Assembly (NCBI GenBank): GCA_020635205.1 | Contig: JACKAE010000002.1 | Span: 930,001-994,000 of the forward strand | Source of the DNA: Ignavibacteria bacterium | Lineage (GTDB): Bacteria > Bacteroidota > Ignavibacteria > OLB7 | Direction of reading: 5' to 3' | DNA length: 64,000 bases | In this document: in pieces, positions 1 to 6,674 of the stretch | How positions within the stretch are numbered: the stretch's first letter is position 1 | Layout of the letters: the number at the start of each line of letters is the position of its first letter | The notes under the pieces: model-generated | Told to the model about the DNA's origin: nothing | The model's database searches: none | The model's input: the letters and a program-made list of their open reading frames with translations, nothing else | Translations under genes and position numbers: made by a program

Positions 1-513
1 GAACAAAATCTGGTGGTGAAGAGCCACCCTGCATCTCACTATCGCTTCTAACAATCTCATATATGCATTCTACGAGATTCCTTCCACTCTGGCCGTACTA
101 CTTTAGTACTACTTTTAGGGAGAGTGTGGCGTGCACTCAGGATTTTTGAGAGCTTACCACTTTAATTCCGAAGTTCTGTTTGGCTTGCATCGAACACTTC
201 CCTAATTTCAGGCAGCAACTGGCTGAGAACGATAAGACCGATTTGCCCGAGCAAGCGGGAACAAGGACTCCCTGTGAAACCTACTCCTCATATTTCCTCT
301 TCTGCAAAACCTCACAGCAATAGTGTGGCCGAAGACTCTACCATCTCTACGAGGAGATACGTTGCACCATACGTTGGAAGTACTCTCTGCTTCTTCGGTG
401 TAGTCCTGACAATTGTTCGTCATCAACAATGCTGATTGATTTATCAACAATCATTCTGTACGCAAGGAGCGTGCAGTTACTGGATATTCAACACAATCAG
501 AGTGAGGTGCATT
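1..513. other. Left-edge intergenic region
   Basis: No convincing gene is seen here on either strand. Small open frames exist, but their products look like random translation. A short hairpin (GTACTA/TAGTAC) lies at about 95-109. The promoter of the small gene starting at 514 should lie in the last part, but no clear motif stands out. Confidence 0.4.
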
Positions 514-858
514 ATGAGCAGCTTCGGAGAGAGAGTACAATTGTTTTGGGGATCAATTGATGGTTCCGATGGTACGGGTGGTAGTGCAAGAGAAACCGAT
601 GGTTTCCTCACGGTAACCCTAAGTGGCAAGGATGAAAGTTGGACATACGCAACAGCTAAAATTACCTCATCGGAGAGAGGAGGAAGCGAGGTGCTCGGTC
701 AACTTACGTGGGCTTATTCGGCACAACAGAATTTCATGAAGCACATTTCCCTAACCGTTCCGGTTAAGAGAGGGGAGAGCTTTCACGTTGATTGGTCCGA
801 TAAACGTGAGGCGAAGTGGATAACTGCCCGGCTGTTGTGGACGCCGTTGTTGCCGTAG
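514..858 (+). CDS. Hypothetical protein, 114 aa
   Basis: I do not recognise this protein. The ATG at 514 was chosen because a GAGGTG element lies a few bases upstream; the frame is open further upstream, but those codons read like non-coding sequence. The product is small, without signal peptide or membrane segment, rich in Ser, Thr, Gly and Trp, and looks beta-rich (alternating hydrophobic stretches such as LTVTLSG and HISLTVPV). It stands alone, with a hairpin about 120 bases downstream. Its placement next to a decayed toxin-antitoxin module suggests an accessory region, but no function can be given. Confidence 0.55.
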   Translation: MSSFGERVQLFWGSIDGSDGTGGSARETDGFLTVTLSGKDESWTYATAKITSSERGGSEVLGQLTWAYSAQQNFMKHISLTVPVKRGESFHVDWSDKREAKWITARLLWTPLLP

Positions 859-979
859 GTGTGTTGAGTGATACGATATGGTCTCGAAAGAGAAGTCATG
901 AGATCAACTCCCGACTACGAGCATGAGAAGCAAGAGGCAGAGGTAGTAGAAAAGATAGGTGTTCAGTGTTCTTAAGTAA

Positions 980-1010
980 AAGCCTCGAAGTCTAAACGAC
1001 TTCGAGGCTT
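980..1010 (+). terminator. Perfect 13-bp hairpin after the first gene
   Basis: Arms 980-992 and 998-1010 (AAGCCTCGAAGTC / GACTTCGAGGCTT) pair perfectly around a 5-base loop. The T-tract after it is weak, so termination is an inference from position, about 120 bases after the stop at 858. Its outer bases match the terminator at 1828-1860. Confidence 0.5.
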
Positions 1011-1185
1011 CTGATTTGTAATTCTAACAAGAATGCGTTTTCTTTTTTTTGATGAAATTCGATCTATTGAGTGGGGTTTAGGGTAAAGCCTCCGGCTTCA
1101 TGTCCCGCAAGTTTAATTTTTCTTAAATGATCTGTAGCCTATCTTCGTTGGCAGTCTTGAACATTCAAAAGAGGAGCAATGCGCA

Positions 1186-1412
1186 ATGACTCAAGCAATT
1201 GTAGTAAGGAAGATCGGCGGTTGTTAGGATTTATTCTCCCCAAAGCCGTTCTCGATTCGCTGGCTTTAAAGGAAGGGGATGAACTGTACGTGACAGCAAC
1301 TCCTGAAGGTCTTTCGCTGACTCCTTATGATCCAGAGTTTACTGATGCACTGGAAGATGCACGAGAATTCATGAGGACACACCGGGACGCATTTCATAGA
1401 CTTTCCAAATGA
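1186..1412 (+). pseudogene. AbrB/MazE-type antitoxin, frameshifted
   Basis: An ATG at 1186 follows a good GAGGAG site and encodes MTQAIVVRKIGG, the usual start of a swapped-hairpin AbrB/MazE antitoxin, then meets TAG. The rest of the family pattern (LGFILPKAVLDSLALKEGDE, then the acidic tail) continues one frame earlier up to the TGA at 1410-1412. One missing base at about 1221-1224 explains it; a Ser codon restored there gives the expected GGSLGFILPK. The antitoxin would bind DNA with its N-terminal half and the Doc toxin with its C-terminal tail. The stop overlaps the toxin ATG (ATGA), as in a classical coupled pair. A sequencing error is possible, but the toxin is broken too. Confidence 0.8.
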
Positions 1413-1807
1413 GCAATCAGGCAGAACCTCAATGGCTCACGGTCGCTCGTATGCGTATTCTCCACGCAGAAACGATTCGGCTTTTCGGGGGACTTCCCGG
1501 TGTGTGGGATCTCGGCTTGCTGTAAAGTGCCGTAGATCGACCACGCAATCTCCACACGTATAACCCTGACCTTACGTTATTCGATCTGACCGCAGCTTAT
1601 GCGTTTGGTCTGACACGCAATCATCCATTCATCGATGGAAATAAGCGGGCTTCTGCCCTTGCTATCCGTGCTTTCCTTTTCCTCAATGGTTGGATGTTCA
1701 ATCCTCCGCAGGAAGCGATGGCAATAATGATTGAAGAGCTTGCAGCAGGGGAGGTGGAGGAGGAAGCACTGGCTACTTGGATTGAAGGGAATTGTGCGGT
1801 GAGATAA
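1409..1807 (+). pseudogene. Doc (death-on-curing) toxin with in-frame stop
   Basis: Reading from the ATG at 1409 gives a Fic/Doc-fold toxin of about 132 codons. The catalytic core HPFIDGNKRA is intact at about codons 74-83, and the helical C-terminus is present. Codon 39 is TAA (1523-1525) where the family normally has a sense codon such as Glu in an LLESA-like context, so a single base change could explain it. Doc toxins AMPylate or phosphorylate targets such as EF-Tu. The stop removes the whole catalytic part, so the gene is dead unless translation restarts. It overlaps the antitoxin by 4 bases and ends just before a strong terminator. Confidence 0.82.
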
Positions 1808-1827
1808 TCAGCAATACAAAAACAAGG

Positions 1828-1860
1828 AAAGCCTCGGATCGCAAGATTTCGAGGCTTTTT
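1828..1860 (+). terminator. Rho-independent terminator of the toxin-antitoxin unit
   Basis: AAAGCCTCG (from 1828) pairs with CGAGGCTTT (ending at 1858), extended by a GATC/GATT-like inner stem around GCAA, and is followed by more T. It lies 20 bases after the Doc reading frame. The 9-bp stem base is shared with the hairpin at 980-1010. Confidence 0.75.
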
Positions 1861-1862
1861 GT

Positions 1863-1915
1863 ATTCCCGAGAGGATTCGAACCCCTAACCTTCTGGTATG
1901 GCTTGAAGATAAGCC
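1863..1915 (-). pseudogene. tRNA 3'-half remnant
   Basis: On the minus strand this holds an intact T-arm (AGGGG, loop TTCGAAT, CCTCT) followed by a 7-base acceptor-like strand CGGGAAT and A. Upstream is a GGCTT...AAGCC stem resembling an anticodon arm with an altered loop. No matching 5' acceptor or D-arm is found. It resembles the 3' half of the neighbouring tRNA-Glu and may be a decayed duplicate or an old integration scar. Confidence 0.5.
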
Positions 1916-1919
1916 GAAA

Positions 1920-1955
1920 CAAAAATCCCTGAACTCATTACGAATTCAGGGATTT
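1920..1955 (-). terminator. Terminator downstream of tRNA-Glu
   Basis: Arms 1923-1933 and 1945-1955 (AAATCCCTGAA / TTCAGGGATTT) pair perfectly. Read on the minus strand they are followed by a T-run, directly after the tRNA-Glu 3' end. Confidence 0.75.
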
Positions 1956-1957
1956 GG

Positions 1958-2029
1958 TACTCCCAACGGGGTTCGAACCCGTGCTACCACCTTGAAAGAG
2001 TGGTGACCTAACCACTAGTCGATGGGAGC
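1958..2029 (-). tRNA. tRNA-Glu (UUC)
   Basis: A full cloverleaf can be drawn. The acceptor is GCTCCCA/TGGGAGT with a G1-U72 wobble, the anticodon stem is CCACT/GGTGG with loop CTTTCAA (anticodon TTC), and the T-arm is ACGGG TTCGAAC CCCGT. The discriminator is A and CCA is not encoded. The second tRNA-Glu in this window, at 61590, has the same G1-U72 pair. Confidence 0.93.
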
Positions 2030-2352
2030 GTCTGTTTTTCTCCCTTCAGTAAGAGGGACTACAAAGATAGGAGTTTCGCCATCCTATTTCTACCTTCGCA
2101 ACGAGTTTTTACGGAAAGGGTGGGGGCTACACGTGCTCCCTCTATTGCCGGTTCAGGACGTAATCGTCGCAGTTTAGATTGTTTTCTCCTCTGCTTTCCT
2201 TAAGTTTCCGTTTCTGCTTCTTGGTCTGCTGTGGTGGACGTTGTGGGGGGATCGGAAGCATATCTCTGATTTGGGCATAACTGACAGGATCGACAGTGGC
2301 GGCCAAGGCTGTCTGCTGGTTATATACTCATCAGATTTGTAGTGAGGGTTGT
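2030..2352. other. Intergenic region between tRNA-Glu and the next gene
   Basis: This should contain the promoter of the minus-strand tRNA. The only further signal is a weak minus-strand open frame (2142-2306), listed separately. Confidence 0.35.
2142..2306 (-). CDS. Possible 54-aa basic protein
   Basis: A minus-strand frame from a TTG at 2306 (or ATG at 2261) to TAG at 2142 encodes a product with a protein-like layout. It has a Pro/Gln segment (PIPPQRPPQQ), a Lys/Arg cluster (TKKQKRKLK), then an acidic Cys-containing tail. There is no Shine-Dalgarno site, the frame is closed just upstream, and no family is recognised. It may be a small gene, the tail of a degraded gene, or chance. Confidence 0.25.
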   Translation of the reverse strand: MAATVDPVSYAQIRDMLPIPPQRPPQQTKKQKRKLKESRGENNLNCDDYVLNRQ

Positions 2353-2715
2353 ATGCCGGAATTTGTGAAACTCCTGACTGACGACCAGAATACGGTCACT
2401 CATCTGCTCAGCATCGACGAAGAGTTTGTCTCCGTTGAAGAGCTTGCACACTTGATCTATAAGGGGGAAGAGTGCTATGTCACCTTCGGTGATGGTGAAC
2501 GCTTCTCTCTCTCGATGATGGCTGAAGATGGGAGACTGGAACCGACGATCGATGATCCGAATGGTGCAAGGTCGATTTGGGATTTGCCGAGTGAGGATGA
2601 CCCAACTGAAACTGAACTCGACTTTATTTTCGATGAGATGGATGGCTCCGGCGAGTTTGATAGCGAGGGACGTGAGCCAAGAGGAGATGAAGATGAACTT
2701 CAGAAATATCATTAA
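2353..2715 (+). CDS. Acidic hypothetical protein, 120 aa
   Basis: Not recognised. The ATG at 2353 (MPEFVKLLTDD) is preferred over an upstream GTG because GAGGG lies just before it and the upstream residues look non-coding. The protein is very acidic, especially the last 40 residues, and ends in a hydrophilic, probably disordered tail. There is no signal peptide or membrane span. It lies 15 bases before the FtsB/DivIC-like gene and is probably co-transcribed with it, so a cell-division link is possible but is inference only. Confidence 0.6.
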   Translation: MPEFVKLLTDDQNTVTHLLSIDEEFVSVEELAHLIYKGEECYVTFGDGERFSLSMMAEDGRLEPTIDDPNGARSIWDLPSEDDPTETELDFIFDEMDGSGEFDSEGREPRGDEDELQKYH

Positions 2716-2730
2716 TCAGACATCTGAAGC

Positions 2731-3042
2731 ATGAAGCGACGCCGCTTCCGACCAACTGCGTTAACATCACGACGCAAGCTGCTGCTGATAGCTCTTGTGG
2801 CACTCCCTGTACTCGCTGTTTTTACCTTCGGCAACCGAGGACTCCTGAAACGCTTTGAACTTGAATCTCGCTATAATCAAGCACACGAAGATATGTATCA
2901 GGAGCGAGAGACAGGTGACTCGTTGCGAGGGGCTATTGAACGCCTGAAAACAGATTCGCTCGAGGTTGAGAAGTTGGCGCGTGAACGATTTGGTATGGCA
3001 CGGAAAGGAGAAGAGGTCTACAAGATTTCGGAGGATAAATGA
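2731..3042 (+). CDS. Septum formation initiator family protein (FtsB/DivIC-like)
   Basis: This 103-aa protein has a short basic N-terminus, one membrane span at about residues 18-36, then a coiled coil and the family's closing pattern (EKLARERFGMARKGEEVYKI). Known relatives link FtsL and FtsQ in the divisome and act on the periplasmic side of the inner membrane. Its TGA overlaps the ATG of the glucokinase (ATGA), so the two are translationally coupled. The sequence is too short to separate FtsB from DivIC. Confidence 0.8.
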   Translation: MKRRRFRPTALTSRRKLLLIALVALPVLAVFTFGNRGLLKRFELESRYNQAHEDMYQERETGDSLRGAIERLKTDSLEVEKLARERFGMARKGEEVYKISEDK

Positions 3043-4007
3043 GCCAGAAGGTTGCCCTCGGCGTTGATGTCGGCGGTAGCACGGTGAAGTTCGGGCTGGT
3101 TGATGAGGAGGGGAATGTCCTCACACAAGAAGCCTACTCTACCGATGCAGAACATGGACCGCTCGCGGTTCTGCGCAGAATTGGAGAGAAAATTGCTGAG
3201 TGGCTTGAGAAGAATCCGGAGATTGTTGGGGTTGGGGTTGGGTTCCCCGGTATGGTGAACCGTCAGAAGGAGGTCTGTTGGCCTCCGAATTTCCCCGGTT
3301 GGGAGGTGATCGACCCTTCCGAACACCTTCGTCCCCTGATCGGCGAATCCATTCCTCTCATCGTTGAAAACGATGCAAACGTCGCTGCCTGGGCCGAAGC
3401 AACTATCGGAAGTGCGAGAGGGGAACCAGATTTCCTTTACGTGACGCTCGGTACGGGGATTGGAGGGTGTATTGTTTCCGATGGAAGGATCTGGCGTGGG
3501 GCAACTGGTGGAGCCGGTGAGATCGGCCACATGACTGTGGATGTGAATGGACCAATCTGCAATTGCGGAGCGCGTGGCTGCGTGGAGGCCTACATCGGAA
3601 GCCGCTACATGACAACTTACGCCCGCCAAAAAATGCGTCGCTATCCTGAATCTCTTCTCCACAAACTGATGAACGAAGGAAAGGAACTGACGCCAAAACT
3701 CATCAACGAGGCGGCTGAAGGTGGAGATATCTTCGCGCAAAATTTTCTGACTGAACTTGGAAGGATATTGGGGGCTGCCTTAGCAAGCGCCCTGAATGCC
3801 TGCGATCTCCACCTCTGCATTGTCGGTGGTGGACTCTCCCAAGCTGAGACGTTCCTTCTCGGACAAGCTCGCCGCACTCTTCGCGCTCGGGTGCTACAGC
3901 CAATTGCAACCGATGTGCAACTTCGCGTTGCCGCATACTCAGTGAATGCAGGAATTGTTGGGGCAGCAATGTTGGCAATGGGGAGTCAATTCAAAAGTCA
4001 AAATTAA
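3039..4007 (+). CDS. ROK-family glucokinase
   Basis: This 322-aa sugar kinase phosphorylates glucose or a related hexose with ATP in the cytoplasm. The N-terminal ATP-binding motif GVDVGGSTVKFG and the GVGFPGMVN motif are present. So are the substrate-binding END and EIGH segments (ENDANVAAWAEA, GAGEIGHM) and the ROK zinc motif CNCGARGCVE. There is no N-terminal winged helix, so it is an enzyme rather than a ROK repressor. The last five residues (FKSQN) and the stop come from an AATTCAAAA-type dispersed repeat, which has replaced the natural 3' end. Exact sugar specificity cannot be read. Confidence 0.85.
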   Translation: MSQKVALGVDVGGSTVKFGLVDEEGNVLTQEAYSTDAEHGPLAVLRRIGEKIAEWLEKNPEIVGVGVGFPGMVNRQKEVCWPPNFPGWEVIDPSEHLRPLIGESIPLIVENDANVAAWAEATIGSARGEPDFLYVTLGTGIGGCIVSDGRIWRGATGGAGEIGHMTVDVNGPICNCGARGCVEAYIGSRYMTTYARQKMRRYPESLLHKLMNEGKELTPKLINEAAEGGDIFAQNFLTELGRILGAALASALNACDLHLCIVGGGLSQAETFLLGQARRTLRARVLQPIATDVQLRVAAYSVNAGIVGAAMLAMGSQFKSQN

Positions 4008-4020
4008 AAATTCAAAATGG
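3988..4020 (+). repeat. AATTCAAA-type dispersed repeat, end of glucokinase
   Basis: AATTCAAAA-like heptads followed by GGGAGAGGG. It overlaps the last codons and stop of the glucokinase gene. The inverted form lies at 4357-4390, so the two bracket the 4008-4383 spacer. Confidence 0.75.
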
Positions 4021-4356
4021 GAGAGGGAGGGGGTGCTCGCTGTGGTGTGTCTTCGGGCATCGCTACTTCAAAAGCCGAGATTTTGAATTGAAGTTTCGCA
4101 AGAGCGGTTACTTTGGCGCGGCTCTTTAGGTCGCGTTCAGGACTATTAGGGGAGACTCACTACCTCATCATTGCTGAATTATTCACGCAAAAGCGTTGCC
4201 GACAACTCAAGGGGCAAAATTGAGTCTTAAAAGGAGGAAGATTCCTCTTTGCGGCTTTGCGTGGTTTTCTCTTCGCAAGGAAAGAATTTAGGAGAGTAAG
4301 AGATCATCGTAAAGACTTCATCTTCTTGATGTTTGGTTGTTCACCCCACAGGTCTA
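4021..4356. other. Spacer bracketed by inverted repeats
   Basis: About 340 bases with no gene. It contains an internal ATTTTGAATTG at about 4080 and a CTTTGCGGCTTTGCGTGG stretch near 4249-4266, of the kind seen as dispersed repeats. Nothing else is recognised. Confidence 0.5.
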
Positions 4357-4390
4357 TTTTTTTGAATTTTTCCTTTTTGAATTTTGAATT
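4357..4390 (-). repeat. TTGAATT-type repeat overlapping a start codon
   Basis: Inverted copy of the family at 3988. It ends in TTTTGAATTTTGAATTC, whose last TTG (4384) is the apparent start codon of the next gene. Confidence 0.75.
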
Positions 4391-5643
4391 CCCAACGCAT
4401 TGCATTCGATAACGGACGGGGTCAGAAACTTGCTGCAAGGCTCGACTTCCCGGTAGATGGCACTCCTGTTGCTTGGGCACTCTTTGCCCACTGTTTTACC
4501 TGCTCTAAAAATCTCCGCGCTGTCGGCAATATCAGCGCTGCGTTGAACAGAGAGCGGATTGGGGTGCTGCGGTTCGACTTTACTGGTCTTGGCGAGAGCG
4601 AAGGGGACTTCGCAGACACAAACTTCGGTTCAAACGTTGAGGACCTCGTTGCTGCCGCCGATTATCTTACCAAAACGTATGGTGGGCCTGAAATCTTGAT
4701 TGGCCACTCGCTCGGGGGGGCTGCTGTCTTGCAGAGTGCTGGACGAATGAAGAGTGTGAAGGCAGTTGCCACTATCGGTGCTCCATACAATCCCGACCAC
4801 GTCACTCACCTGTTGAAGAGTTCTCTCGATGAGATCGAAAAGCGTGGAGAGGCGGAAGTGGAGCTTGCCGGACGAAAGTTCACGATCCGCAAGCAGTTCT
4901 TGGACGACTTGGATCAAACGAAAATGGATCAGCAGATTGCTGGACTGAATCGTGCGCTCCTCATCCTACACGGTCCGCTTGATGAGACAGTTGGTATTGA
5001 GAATGCGGCAAGCATCTTTCACGCTGCGAAACATCCAAAAAGTTTTGTCTCCCTCGATACGGCTGACCATCTGTTGATGAAGGAGGAGGATTCGGTTTAC
5101 GCCGGAAGTCTAATCGCCTCGTGGGCACGGCGTTACCTTGATGTACCTGAGGAGATTGCCCGCATCGAGGCGAACCCAGCCGACAATCGAGTGGTTGTGC
5201 AGACCGGCAGTAGTGGCTATCGGACAGAAATTTTAGCGAACGGACACTCACTAATTGCAGATGAACCTCTCTCCGTTGGTGGGGGGAACACCGGTCCAAC
5301 TCCATACGACTATTTGGTCTCCAGTCTCGGCGCCTGCACCTCGATGACACTCCGAATGTATGCCGACCACAAGAAGTGGCCTTTGGAAGCGGTAATAGTG
5401 CGGCTAAAGCATGAGAAAGTCCACAAGAACGATTGCGAAGCCGGTGTTGAAGGGGGGAAGATCGACCAGATTGAGCGAGAAATCGAGCTTGTTGGAGAGC
5501 TTGATGAGGAGCAGCGGAAGCGCCTTATCCAGATAGCGGATCGATGCCCAGTTCACCGAACACTGCATGGCGAAATCGTTGTGAAAACAACGGAGTTTGT
5601 AGAGAAGTCAAAAGTCAAAAGGCAAAATTCAAAAGGGGGATAG
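4384..5643 (+). CDS. Bifunctional alpha/beta hydrolase - OsmC family protein
   Basis: The 419-aa product has two domains. Residues 1-255 form an alpha/beta hydrolase with nucleophile elbow GHSLGG and a late acid/His region (DETVG..., TADHLL). Residues 270-410 are an OsmC/Ohr-like domain with its two cysteines, in LGACTSMTLRMYA and RCPVHRTL, typical of thiol peroxidases acting on organic hydroperoxides. This fusion is known in several phyla. The start is TTG at 4384; the N-terminus fits relatives, so it seems right even though it lies inside a repeat and has no ribosome binding site. The last dozen residues (KSKVKRQNSKGG) are again repeat-encoded. Confidence 0.85.
   Translation: MNSQRIAFDNGRGQKLAARLDFPVDGTPVAWALFAHCFTCSKNLRAVGNISAALNRERIGVLRFDFTGLGESEGDFADTNFGSNVEDLVAAADYLTKTYGGPEILIGHSLGGAAVLQSAGRMKSVKAVATIGAPYNPDHVTHLLKSSLDEIEKRGEAEVELAGRKFTIRKQFLDDLDQTKMDQQIAGLNRALLILHGPLDETVGIENAASIFHAAKHPKSFVSLDTADHLLMKEEDSVYAGSLIASWARRYLDVPEEIARIEANPADNRVVVQTGSSGYRTEILANGHSLIADEPLSVGGGNTGPTPYDYLVSSLGACTSMTLRMYADHKKWPLEAVIVRLKHEKVHKNDCEAGVEGGKIDQIEREIELVGELDEEQRKRLIQIADRCPVHRTLHGEIVVKTTEFVEKSKVKRQNSKGG
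5606..5640 (+). repeat. AATTCAAA-type repeat inside the hydrolase-OsmC 3' end
   Basis: Heptad-like AGTCAAAAGTCAAAAGG followed by AAAATTCAAAAGGGGGA. It encodes the last residues of the hydrolase-OsmC fusion. Inverted partner is at 6636-6670. Confidence 0.7.
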
Positions 5644-5711
5644 GGAGGGGAGCGTTGTATGGCTTCGGTCTGTTTGGGGTGATAGGGTTGAGCATCATCG
5701 GAAGCCTGAGG

Positions 5712-5838
5712 TTGTCACTCTGAGTCCCGATGGAATCGGAATGAAGAGTCTCGCCGGGAGAGAGGAGGAAGAGGTGATGGAGTTATAGGTGCGGGTTTCT
5801 TATCCGGCGAGATCCTTCAGCAGACTTCAGGATGACAA
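5712..5838. repeat. GAGTCTCGC-type inverted repeat element
   Basis: The left arm 5712-5757 (TTGTCACTCTGAG...GAGTCTCGCCGG) pairs with the right arm 5804-5838 (CCGGCGAGATCCTTC...GATGACAA) with some mismatches. The layout is MITE-like: two arms around a 46-base centre. Related single arms are at 5870-5912 and 32575-32607. Confidence 0.7.
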
Positions 5839-5869
5839 TCTTTGTTCTTCTCTACCATTTTCCGGCTGT

Positions 5870-5912
5870 CGCTCTAAATGAAGCGAAGCGGAATGGAGAG
5901 TCTCGCAGGCGT
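5870..5912 (+). repeat. Degenerate GAGTCTCGC-type arm
   Basis: TGTCGCTCTAAATGAAGCG...GAGAGTCTCGCAGG resembles the left arm at 5712-5757 but has no partner close by. Confidence 0.55.
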
Positions 5913-6113
5913 GAAATAGGGGGGCGTGATAACTCTATCGCAGCCGATTTACGCCACGGTTTTCAGCATAACCACCTGTGCCATATACCGCTTCGGCACT
6001 GTAACTGGGAATACCTTTGGTATATACTGCTTCCAACTTCACACGTCTTACTTCCCTCTTCCTTCCTATCTTCCCGATGTTAAGCGAAATTGTTGTTAGG
6101 TTGAACGATCACT

Positions 6114-6572
6114 ATGGCTGAGAACGAAAAGATCATAACGTCGGTTGCCGTAAATAGGAAGGCACGGCACGAGTATGAGATTCTTGAAAAAGTAGAGGGG
6201 GGAATTATGCTGCACGGAACAGAAGTGAAGTCTGTTCGGCAAGGGCATATCTCTCTACAAGAAGCCTACGTTGTTCCTCGCAATGGGGAGTTATGGCTGG
6301 AGGGATGTCGGATTAGTCCATACGATCATGGCAACATCAACAATCACGACCCAATGCGGTCTCGCAAACTACTGATGCACAGACGAGAGATCGTGAAGCT
6401 GAGCAAACGGGCTGCCGAGAAGGGGCTAACACTTATTCCGTTGGCTGCATATTTTAAGGGACGGCGATTAAAAATCGAGGTGGGTTTAGGACGCGGAAAG
6501 AGATTGTACGACAAGCGTCACTCAATCAAAGAGCGAGAAGTTCAACGAAAAATCCAACGGCTCACAGCGTAA
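6114..6572 (+). CDS. smpB: SsrA-binding protein SmpB
   Basis: This 152-aa protein binds tmRNA and delivers it to stalled ribosomes for trans-translation. The beta-barrel RNA-binding core is visible (GIMLHGTEVKSVRQGHISL, NHDPMRSRKLLMH). The conserved tail GLGRGKRLYDKRHSIKERE is present; it folds in the ribosomal A site. Length is normal. It starts with ATG at 6114 in a stand-alone position between repeat-rich spacers. Confidence 0.96.
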   Translation: MAENEKIITSVAVNRKARHEYEILEKVEGGIMLHGTEVKSVRQGHISLQEAYVVPRNGELWLEGCRISPYDHGNINNHDPMRSRKLLMHRREIVKLSKRAAEKGLTLIPLAAYFKGRRLKIEVGLGRGKRLYDKRHSIKEREVQRKIQRLTA

Positions 6573-6635
6573 CACAGTCGAGCATTACATCTGGTTGGCA
6601 GAACAAAGCAACCACGGTTCGGAACTTCCCCCTCT

Positions 6636-6670
6636 ATAATTTTGAACTTTTAATTTTGAATTTTGAATTG
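6636..6670 (-). repeat. TTGAATT-type repeat just before accD
   Basis: ATTTTGAAC, TTTTAATTTTGAA and TTTTGAATTG in a row, ending five bases before the accD ATG. It replaces any normal ribosome binding site. Confidence 0.7.
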
Positions 6671-6674
6671 AACA

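Larger units (their letters stand above)
5641..6113. other. Repeat-rich spacer before smpB
   Basis: No gene supported. It holds a palindromic repeat pair (5712-5838) and a third degenerate copy (5870-5912). A short open frame at 5832-6083 lies over this repeat and is not believed. Confidence 0.5.

Noticed and set aside
208..450. Minus-strand open frame of 80 codons at the left edge
   Set aside because: Composition is Arg/Ser/Cys-rich like random translation, with no ribosome binding site and no neighbour on that strand.
3018..3740. Long frame antisense to the glucokinase gene
   Set aside because: It mirrors a well-supported ROK kinase; product has no recognisable motif.
5832..6083. Plus-strand frame before smpB
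   Set aside because: It lies over dispersed-repeat sequence and its product looks non-coding.
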